Source: Mumia sp. ZJ1417 (GTDB taxonomy: Bacteria; Actinomycetota; Actinomycetes; Propionibacteriales; Nocardioidaceae). Taken from it: 64,000 nucleotides of DNA. The number at the start of each line of letters is the position of its first letter. Positions within the stretch are counted from its first letter, which is position 1. A program made the position numbers and the translations under genes. The notes under the pieces are model-generated. The model had not been told where the DNA came from. It searched no databases and worked only from the letters and a program-made list of their open reading frames with translations. Positions 16,490 through 25,034 of the stretch are shown here, piece after piece. The DNA lies in assembly GCF_014127285.1 (NCBI RefSeq), contig NZ_CP059901.1, forward strand, positions 744,001-808,000, written 5' to 3'.

Positions 16490-18351
16490 GGCGCGGACGC
16501 TACCTGGACGATGCGGTGGACCGCGAACCGCTGCACCTTCTGCGTGCGGTGGTCGAAGGCGGTGAGCCACCCCGCGTCCACCCGCAAGGGGTCGACCACG
16601 CGCTCCGTACGGGTGCCGGCCTGGTCCATGTAGGCGACCCACATCCGCTGTTGGGCCTCGGCGGCCTCGCGCAGCTGCGCCATCGTCGCGAGCGAGCCTC
16701 GTTGATCGTCGTGGCCGTCGGCGGGGCGCAGCGACGCGGCCATCTCTCCCGCCCGGAGGGCGGCGACAGCCTCGGCTGGGTCCGGCGGCGGTCGCAGGCC
16801 GACGTCGACGGCCTCGGCGCGTACGAGGTCGCGGCGGTGGACGCGCAGGACCCCGCCGGGTTCTTCGGCCACCGCCTGGCGTCCCGACGCGGCGAGACGC
16901 TCGGCGAGGAGCTCGGTGCGGACGGTGCTGACGACCACGGTCGGGGCGATCCGGTGGAGCGTGGGGCCGAGCGTCGGGTCGGCGAGCAGCGCGTCCAGCT
17001 CGGCGGGGTCGTCCGCGCGGAGGTACGAGGCGGCGTCACCGAGACGGAGCCGTCCGTGCAGCCGTGCGGTGTCGTCGACGAGGTAGGTGAGCGGCTGCGG
17101 GATCGGCGTCGCCGAGATCTCTGTGAGGAACGCGTGGATCTCGCTGGCCGGCCAGCCGAGGTCGAGAGCGCGGCGCAGCGAGGCAGGCGTGAACCGGTAG
17201 ACAGTGGCGCCGCCACGCGACTCCACGACCGCCACGTCCTCGAGCCGGGCGCGGAGTGCGGGCTCGAGCGGGCCGGGGGCCACCGCGGTGAGGTCGGCCT
17301 GGACGAGGACATGGGTGACGGAGCCGGGCAAGAGGCGATCGACGACGTCGCGTGCGTCTGGCAGTCCGAGGACGGCCCCGGCGGGCGAGAGGGCGTCCAG
17401 TGCGACCACGCCGAGCCACGTGGCCTCGACGAGCGTGCGCCGTACGAGGTCGTCGCGGCCCTCTTCGGCGCGGGGGAGGTGCCACGCGACGGCATCGACG
17501 ACGTCCTCGACGTCGGTGTACGCGGCGCCGTCGGCCGAGGCGAGCGTCCGGAGCACCTGCGCGCGCACGCGACGGCCCGGTTGGCTCATCCAGGCCGAGG
17601 TGAGGGCGATCCAGCGGTCGGCCGGCGGCTTCTCCCGCCACGCGTCGAAGACCGTCGTCGGCGCCCACACCTCGCCGTTGGCCGCATGGATGGCCCGGCC
17701 GAGGAGGCGTGCCGCCTGGGTCAGGTCGAGCAGGAACTCGACCTCGTCGGTGCCGACGCCGAGCAGTGAGGCGGCGTTGCGCACGTCGCGTACGCCGCGG
17801 CCGCCCGAGCGCAGCACGGGAGGCGGCTGCTCGCCCCAGGTCGCCAGCAGGTGCTCGACGCGCTGGAGCAGCTCCATGACCGAGCCGGCGCTCGCGTGCC
17901 GCATGCGCCGGTCGTCGACCTCGCGGGTCCGCAGCGCAGGCGGGCCGTCATACGGGCCTCGCGGTCCGAGCACCCTCAGCGCGTCACGCGCCTCGCGGAC
18001 CACGTGCCAGCCGTCGGGCCTGCCCCACACGAGCGCGCTCGCGTGCAGTCTCGCCACGATCGCGGAGATGCGGGCGTCGTCGGCGTCGACCTGGCGGCGC
18101 AGCGCAGCGAGGGTGACGGGTGGCTCGAGTGCGGACATCGCCGCGAGGGTCGACAGGTGAGCGAGGTCGAGCCGGTCGAGCGCCCACGCGACGGACGGTC
18201 GGGACGCGGCCCGTGAGGCGAGCTGTCCGATGTCGGACGGCGTCGGGGTGGCGAGGTCGGGGCGGGCCCGCAGCAGCACCGCGAGCGCATCGTCGCCGCG
18301 AGCCCGGAGGTCGTCGGCGAGCGTACGCGGGGTGGTGTCGGTCTCGCTCAT
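16486..18351 (-). CDS. helicase-associated protein with WYL-like C-terminus, partner of XPB
   Basis: A 621-aa protein of the XPB-associated family (like mycobacterial Rv0862c). It has winged-helix-like segments in the first 250 residues, a middle region with HVLVQADLTAVAPGPLEP and TVYRFTPASLRRALDLGW that resembles an XPB C-terminal domain without helicase motifs, and an end (MWVAYMDQAGTRTERVVDPLRV, about 570-595) that looks like a WYL ligand-binding fold. I see no ATPase motifs. The start at 18351 follows a TACCGT box by 7 bases. It probably works with the XPB helicase encoded at 13278-14912. Confidence 0.85.
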   Translation of the reverse strand: MSETDTTPRTLADDLRARGDDALAVLLRARPDLATPTPSDIGQLASRAASRPSVAWALDRLDLAHLSTLAAMSALEPPVTLAALRRQVDADDARISAIVARLHASALVWGRPDGWHVVREARDALRVLGPRGPYDGPPALRTREVDDRRMRHASAGSVMELLQRVEHLLATWGEQPPPVLRSGGRGVRDVRNAASLLGVGTDEVEFLLDLTQAARLLGRAIHAANGEVWAPTTVFDAWREKPPADRWIALTSAWMSQPGRRVRAQVLRTLASADGAAYTDVEDVVDAVAWHLPRAEEGRDDLVRRTLVEATWLGVVALDALSPAGAVLGLPDARDVVDRLLPGSVTHVLVQADLTAVAPGPLEPALRARLEDVAVVESRGGATVYRFTPASLRRALDLGWPASEIHAFLTEISATPIPQPLTYLVDDTARLHGRLRLGDAASYLRADDPAELDALLADPTLGPTLHRIAPTVVVSTVRTELLAERLAASGRQAVAEEPGGVLRVHRRDLVRAEAVDVGLRPPPDPAEAVAALRAGEMAASLRPADGHDDQRGSLATMAQLREAAEAQQRMWVAYMDQAGTRTERVVDPLRVDAGWLTAFDHRTQKVQRFAVHRIVQVASAP

Positions 18352-18386
18352 CCGTACCACGGTAGTCCGGGCGCGGGCGCCGCCCC

Positions 18387-18398
18387 GCACTACAGTGC
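18387..18398 (+). promoter_or_regulatory. palindrome GCACT-AC-AGTGC over the -10 box of the MazF-like gene
   Basis: The TACAGT -10 box (18391-18396) lies inside a perfect 5-base-arm palindrome and ends 6 bases before the ATG at 18403, so the transcript is probably leaderless and the palindrome would block polymerase if bound, perhaps by the toxin itself or an unlinked antitoxin. Confidence 0.55.
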
Positions 18399-18402
18399 GG
18401 TC

Positions 18403-18867
18403 ATGTCCAGGACTCGCGACCTTCTCGGTCGGCTCGCGTCGGTGCTTGCTCCCTCCCGTCGTCCGTCGCCGGGGTCGTCCGGCCTCGTCATGCAGTACGA
18501 CCCGAAGCCCGACGGCCGGCCCGATCCCGGCGAGATCGTGTGGACGTGGGTCCCGTACGAGGACGATCCGCGCCAGGGCAAGGACCGGCCGGTCCTGCTC
18601 GTCGGCCGACGCGGCGCCGCGCTCGTCGGCGTCATGCTCACGAGCAAGGACCACGACCGTGACGCCGCCGACGAGGCGCGGTGGGGTCGCTACTGGATCG
18701 ACATCGGGTCCGGCGGTTGGGACCGGCAAGGCCGGCCCAGCGAGGTGCGGCTCGACCGTCTGATCACGGTCGATGCCACAGCCGTGCGCCGCGAGGGCGC
18801 GGTGCTGGACCGGGCGCGCTTCGACGAGGTCGTGGCGGGCGTCCGTCAGCACGCCGACGTGCGCTGA
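18403..18867 (+). CDS. MazF/PemK-like protein without a linked antitoxin
   Basis: A 154-aa protein whose core resembles PemK-like toxins: GEIVWTWVPYEDDPRQGKDRPVLLVG (about residues 43-68) is the beta-barrel entrance with the conserved Pro-Tyr-x-Asp and KxRPxLVV pattern, followed by VMLTSKDHD and the C-terminal helix. An extra 35-residue basic N-terminus precedes it. MazF proteins are mRNA interferases, but in this actinobacterial subgroup activity is untested. No antitoxin ORF is adjacent on either side. Confidence 0.75.
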   Translation: MSRTRDLLGRLASVLAPSRRPSPGSSGLVMQYDPKPDGRPDPGEIVWTWVPYEDDPRQGKDRPVLLVGRRGAALVGVMLTSKDHDRDAADEARWGRYWIDIGSGGWDRQGRPSEVRLDRLITVDATAVRREGAVLDRARFDEVVAGVRQHADVR

Positions 18868-18950
18868 GCGGTCAGCGGATCCGTACGCGGGCGGGCGCGG
18901 ACTTTTGTCCGTACGAGCCCGAACAGCCTTTTGAGACGGACACCGTACGG

Positions 18951-19433
18951 TCAGCCGTGCGTCGGCGCCGCCGACCGCTCGCGATGCTGGCGGACCTTCG
19001 CGCGGTTGCCGCAGACCTGCATCGAGCACCACTGGCGCGACTGGTTGCGCGAGTGGTCGTAGAAGGCCCACCGGCAGTCGCCGGCCGGGCAGATCTTCAC
19101 CCTGCCGAGGCGTCCCTCGATCGAGAGCCGCGCGACGGCGATGGCGATCTCGGCAGCGACGGTCTCCCCCCGCAGCGCGACCTCGTCGTCGAGCACCACG
19201 TCCACCCTGATCGTGACGGCGTCGACGGAGGGCGCGCCCGCGGCCCGGGCGCGCAGCTGGTCGCGGAGGCGGCGCGCCTGGTCGAGCGTCGACCGAGTCT
19301 GGTCGCGGCCCGACCACGCGGCGTACGACGCGACGGATTCGAGGTCGTCGATCCCGTCCTCGACGTCGAGCGTGTTGAGGAAGGCCACGACCCGGTCGGC
19401 CGGATCGCCGGCTGCTTGCGCGTACGGGCTCAT
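18951..19433 (-). CDS. CGNR zinc-finger protein
   Basis: A 160-aa ABATE/CGNR protein. The N-domain begins with AGDPADRVVAFLNTLDVEDG; the C-terminal finger is CPAGDCRWAFYDHSRNQSRQWC, then CGNRAKVRQHRER, the classic CGNR sequence. A transcription regulator role is usual for the family. The start at 19433 follows TATGCT by 6 bases (leaderless). It is divergent from the small ORF at 19521, so the shared 87-base region may hold its operator. Confidence 0.84.
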   Translation of the reverse strand: MSPYAQAAGDPADRVVAFLNTLDVEDGIDDLESVASYAAWSGRDQTRSTLDQARRLRDQLRARAAGAPSVDAVTIRVDVVLDDEVALRGETVAAEIAIAVARLSIEGRLGRVKICPAGDCRWAFYDHSRNQSRQWCSMQVCGNRAKVRQHRERSAAPTHG

Positions 19434-19520
19434 GAAACCAGCATAACGCGTTAGACGGTTGCATCTTGACCCCGTAACTGGCAAAGTGAGTTAAGGAGTT
19501 ACTGGATCGAGGAGGAGACC
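19434..19520. promoter_or_regulatory. divergent promoter region of the CGNR gene and the small ORF
   Basis: On the minus strand TATGCT (19440-19445) serves the CGNR gene. On the plus strand GAGGAGGAGACC lies just ahead of the ATG at 19521. The related AT-rich words GTAACTGG and GTTACTGG occur between (about 19473 and 19497) and could be repressor half-sites. Confidence 0.4.
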
Positions 19521-19682
19521 ATGCATCCCTGGGCGTCGTACCTGATCACGAAGGACTTCCTGGAGCGAGACGAGCGGCGGCGCACGGTCGCTCAGCGACC
19601 GGCTCCGACGGACGCCCGCCGTGCGGGGGTCAGCCCGGCACGCGCGCCGCGGCCGCTGCGCGCGAGGGGATGCGTCGTATGA
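19521..19682 (+). CDS. 53-aa small protein, translationally coupled to the VOC gene
   Basis: Starts MHPWASYLITKDFLERDERR after a strong GAGGAGGAGACC ribosome site; the second half is Arg/Pro/Ala-rich and looks disordered. The stop overlaps the start of the VOC protein (ATGA). Resembles the many short N-terminal-helix proteins of actinobacteria with no known job; could serve as a leader that couples translation. No family recognised. Confidence 0.55.
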   Translation: MHPWASYLITKDFLERDERRRTVAQRPAPTDARRAGVSPARAPRPLRARGCVV

Positions 19683-20086
19683 GCGTCGGCGCGCACATCG
19701 AGACCGGCGTCCGCCTCGGCCTGTACGTGCTCGACTGCGCAGACCCGCGCGCGCTCGCGACCTTCTACGGCGGCCTCCTCGGGGCGGAGTTCATCGCGGA
19801 CTCCGGCGACGGCTGGGTCGAGCTGGACGGGCCGGGCAAGGGGCTGGCCTTCCAGCGTGTCGCCCACCACGAGCCGCCCCAGTGGCCCGATGGAGCCCCG
19901 CAGCAGGCGCACCTCGACCTCTTCGTCGACGCGTACGAGGGTCCGCACGCGCTCGCGATCTCCCTCGGCGCGACACCGCTCGATCCGGTCACCCCGCCGA
20001 GCGGCCTGGAGGATCGGGACTTCCGTGTCTACGCCGATCCTGCGGGCCATCCGTTCTGTCTCTGCACCTGCATGCCGGCGTCCTAG
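19679..20086 (+). CDS. VOC-family (glyoxalase-like) protein
   Basis: A 135-aa single-domain vicinal-oxygen-chelate protein: LGLYVLDCADPRALATFYGGLLG (about 14-36) is the first beta-alpha-beta unit and HLDLFVDAYEGPHALAISLGA the second, ending RVYADPAGHPFCL with the family's DPxGHxFCL signature. Such actinobacterial proteins are annotated as glyoxalases or antibiotic-binding proteins; the substrate is unknown. The ATG at 19679 overlaps the small ORF's stop, so it is preferred to the in-frame ATG at 19670. Confidence 0.82.
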   Translation: MSVGAHIETGVRLGLYVLDCADPRALATFYGGLLGAEFIADSGDGWVELDGPGKGLAFQRVAHHEPPQWPDGAPQQAHLDLFVDAYEGPHALAISLGATPLDPVTPPSGLEDRDFRVYADPAGHPFCLCTCMPAS

Positions 20087-20143
20087 CGGCGGCCAAGGGG
20101 TGGTGTCAACCCGCGCGATCCTCCGAGCGGGTAGTTTTGCGGA

Positions 20144-21220
20144 GTGTCAGTTGCCGACCGGATCGACCGCTACCAGCGGACCCACCCGTTCGTCGGCTTC
20201 CCCATCGCGGTCGTCTACAAGTTCTTCGACGACTCGAGCAACTACCTCGCGGCGGCCGTCACCTACTACGCCTTCGTTGCGATCTTCCCTCTGCTGCTCA
20301 TCGGGTCGAGCATTCTCGGCTTCTTTCTCCAGAACGATGAGGCTCTGCGTGAGCAGCTCCTCGACACCGCGATCGGCAGCTTCCCGATCATCGGCGACCA
20401 GATCGAGAGCACCGAGGGGCTGACGGGCTCCGCGACGGCGGTGATCTTCGGTGCTCTCGTTGCGCTGTACGGGGTTCTGGGGCTCGGTCAGTCCTCGCAG
20501 TTCGCCATGAACGTCGCGTGGGCCGTGCCGCGCAACGCTCGCCCCAACCCGTTCGTGGGCCGCGGGCGCAGTCTGGTGATGCTTGGCTTTGCCGGCTTCT
20601 CGATCCTCGTGATCGCGGGCCTCACGGCATTCTTGTCGACCAACCCGTGGTTCTCCGACGAGCACGAATGGGCCGGGTGGCTGGCGCGTGGCGGCACGCT
20701 GGTGCTGAGCGGCCTCGCCTTCACGGTCCTCTTCCTCATGGCGTCGGCGCGCAAGCACAGCTTCCGGTCGGCCGCACCGGGCGCGTTCGCGGTGGCGATC
20801 CTCTGGCAGGGGCTGCAGCTGGCCGGCACCGCGTACGTCCAGAACGTGATCGCCCGCTCCAACAACCTCAACCAGGTCTTCGCCGTCGTCCTCGGGATGA
20901 TGGGACTGATCTACATCGGCGCCGTGATGGCCATGATCGGGGTCCAGATCAACGTCGTCCGCACCAAGCGCCTCTATCCGCGCGCGCTGCTCACGCCGTT
21001 CACGGACAACGTCACCCTCACCAAGGCCGACCAGCGCGCATACTCCGACTACGCCAAGGCGCAGCGTCACAAGGGCTTCGAGTCGATCCGGGTCATGTTC
21101 GGCCGGCCCGAGGAGCGGCACCGCGTCGAGCTTCCGCCGCCGAGTCCGGAGCGCCACGACCGTGTTCGCCCGCGGCGAACGGAATCGACCGCCGAAGGGG
21201 AACAAGCCAAGCCTCATTGA
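20144..21220 (+). CDS. YihY/BrkB family membrane protein
   Basis: A 358-aa integral membrane protein with about six transmembrane segments between residues 30 and 270. Family marks are the early segment YLAAAVTYYAFVAIFPLLL and the late NLNQVFAVVLGMMGLIYIGAVMAMIGVQIN. The last 80 residues are charged and cytoplasmic. Function in the family (formerly misnamed RNase BN) is unknown; transport is suspected. The GTG start follows TAGTTT by 6 bases, so the message is probably leaderless. Confidence 0.88.
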   Translation: MSVADRIDRYQRTHPFVGFPIAVVYKFFDDSSNYLAAAVTYYAFVAIFPLLLIGSSILGFFLQNDEALREQLLDTAIGSFPIIGDQIESTEGLTGSATAVIFGALVALYGVLGLGQSSQFAMNVAWAVPRNARPNPFVGRGRSLVMLGFAGFSILVIAGLTAFLSTNPWFSDEHEWAGWLARGGTLVLSGLAFTVLFLMASARKHSFRSAAPGAFAVAILWQGLQLAGTAYVQNVIARSNNLNQVFAVVLGMMGLIYIGAVMAMIGVQINVVRTKRLYPRALLTPFTDNVTLTKADQRAYSDYAKAQRHKGFESIRVMFGRPEERHRVELPPPSPERHDRVRPRRTESTAEGEQAKPH

Positions 21221-21244
21221 AGTTGAGTAGAGCACGCTCAACTT
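21220..21244 (+). promoter_or_regulatory. HAIR-like inverted repeat (HspR operator) upstream of lon
   Basis: Perfect 8-base arms AAGTTGAG/CTCAACTT with a 9-base spacer. The core TTGAG-N9-CTCAA has exactly the spacing of the HspR-associated inverted repeat CTTGAGT-N7-ACTCAAG. HspR represses lon in Streptomyces, so heat-shock derepression is likely here. The site lies 14 bases before the start codon and touches the stop of the upstream gene. Confidence 0.72.
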
Positions 21245-21257
21245 TGAAAGGTTGCTC

Positions 21258-23597
<2,340 letters not shown>

Positions 23598-23611
23598 CGA
23601 TCCTCACGTAT

Positions 23612-23645
23612 CGCGATCCCGTCTCCGCTCGGAGGCGGGATCGCG
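23612..23645 (+). terminator. intrinsic terminator after lon
   Basis: A 15-base stem (arms 23612-23626 and 23631-23645, one G-T pair) with a GCTC loop, followed by GCGTTTCG. It closes the lon transcript 15 bases after the stop. Confidence 0.8.
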
Positions 23646-23690
23646 GCGTTTCGGGTGGGAACGCCTCACACGTCTTGCGCGGACCGTGCA

Positions 23691-23732
23691 ATACCCGGTA
23701 TACATCTCTCTACCAGGATGAATACTCGGTAT
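23691..23732 (+). promoter_or_regulatory. twin palindromic operators of the PadR gene
   Basis: ATACCCGGTAT (23691-23701) and ATACTCGGTAT (23722-23732) start 31 bases apart, about three helical turns, so two PadR dimers could bind one face. The second overlaps the TATAGG -10 box (23730-23735), which ends 7 bases before the ATG at 23743. This fits autorepression of the PadR-ABC operon. Confidence 0.65.
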
Positions 23733-23742
23733 AGGGGGTCGG

Positions 23743-24297
23743 ATGTCGATCCGGCAAGGGCTGCTCGCGCTGCTGTCGCACGAGCCGATGTACGGCGCAC
23801 AGTTGCGTACGGAGTTCGAGCGACGCACGGGCGGCACGTGGCCGCTGAACGTCGGCCAGGTCTACACGACACTCGGCCGACTGCAGCGCGACGGGCTCGT
23901 GGAGCCCGAGGGCGAGGCGGACGAGGAGGGGCGGATCGTCTACCGCCTCACCGCGCAAGGGCGGACCGCCGTGGGGGAGTGGTTCACCTCCTCCGTCTCG
24001 CCAGACTCCGAACCGCGTGACGAGCTGACGATCAAGGTCGCGATGGGCATCAGCCTCCCCGACGTCGACGTCACCGCCGTGGTGCAGGCGCAACGGGCCG
24101 ACTCGCTGCGCCACCTCCAAGCCCTCACGCGCCTCAAGCGCGATGCCCTCGATAAGGAGGACCTCGCCCGCGAGCTGGTCCTCGAGCGCTCCATCTTCGC
24201 CACCGAGGCCCAGGTGCGCTGGCTCGACCACATGGAGGCCCGGATCCGCCGGGCCCGCCGCCGTACGACCAACCCCGTAGAGGAGACCGCGCGATGA
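23743..24297 (+). CDS. PadR-family transcriptional repressor
   Basis: A 184-aa regulator: winged helix at residues 1-75 (MSIRQGLLALLSHEPMYGAQL, then VGQVYTTLGRLQRDGLVE, the typical PadR wing), followed by a long C-terminal dimerisation helix pair. It heads an operon with an ABC ATPase and an FtsX-like permease; its stop overlaps the ATPase start. It is expected to sense a drug or peptide and release the exporter operon. Confidence 0.9.
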   Translation: MSIRQGLLALLSHEPMYGAQLRTEFERRTGGTWPLNVGQVYTTLGRLQRDGLVEPEGEADEEGRIVYRLTAQGRTAVGEWFTSSVSPDSEPRDELTIKVAMGISLPDVDVTAVVQAQRADSLRHLQALTRLKRDALDKEDLARELVLERSIFATEAQVRWLDHMEARIRRARRRTTNPVEETAR

Positions 24298-25034
24298 CCG
24301 CACCCCTGGACCCGGAGGTCCTGCTCGAGCTGCGCGGCGTCGACCGCACCCACGGCGAGGGGCCCGCCGCCGTCCACGCGCTGCGCGGCGTCGACCTGAC
24401 GCTGCGTGCCGGCGAGCTGGTCGCTGTCATGGGGCCGTCGGGCTCCGGCAAGTCGACACTGCTCAACATCGCCGGTGGTCTCGACTCGCCGACCTCCGGC
24501 GAGGTCGTCGTCGAGGGGCGGGCGCTCCGCTCGTACGGCCGCAGCGAGCTCGCCCGCGTACGTCGACGCCGGCTTGGGTTCGTCTTCCAGGACCTCAACC
24601 TCATCCCGACCCTGACGGCCGCGGAGAACGTGGCGCTTCCGCTCGAGCTCGACGGCGTCCGCGCACGCGAGGCCCGTACGGAGGCGCTGCGCTCCCTCGA
24701 CGACGTCGGTACGCCCCACCTTGCCGACCGCTTCCCGGACGAGATGTCCGGCGGCCAGCAGCAGCGGGTCGCGATCGCGCGTGCGCTCGTCGGGCCGCGC
24801 CGTGTCCTCCTCGCGGACGAGCCGACCGGGGCGCTCGACTCCGAGACCGGCGAGGAGGTGCTCGCCGTGCTCCGCCGCCGCGTCGACGCAGGCGCGGGCG
24901 GGCTTCTCGTCACCCACGAGCCACGCCATGCCGCGTGGGCGGACCGGGTCATCTTCCTGCGTGACGGACTGGTCGTCGACGACGGCGCCGCGCGCGACCG
25001 TCTGGCCGGTCTCGGTGAAGTGGCCCCCGCATGA
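24294..25034 (+). CDS. ABC transporter ATP-binding protein, MacB/LolD type
   Basis: A 246-aa ATPase. Walker A GPSGSGKST (about 46-54), Q-loop VFQDLNLIPTLTAAENV, signature MSGGQQQRVAIARAL, Walker B LLADEPTGALDSETG, H-loop THEPRH. The sequence features of the MacB class match the FtsX-like permease that follows with a 4-base overlap. It energises export or mechanotransmission, not import. Confidence 0.93.
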   Translation: MTAPLDPEVLLELRGVDRTHGEGPAAVHALRGVDLTLRAGELVAVMGPSGSGKSTLLNIAGGLDSPTSGEVVVEGRALRSYGRSELARVRRRRLGFVFQDLNLIPTLTAAENVALPLELDGVRAREARTEALRSLDDVGTPHLADRFPDEMSGGQQQRVAIARALVGPRRVLLADEPTGALDSETGEEVLAVLRRRVDAGAGGLLVTHEPRHAAWADRVIFLRDGLVVDDGAARDRLAGLGEVAPA

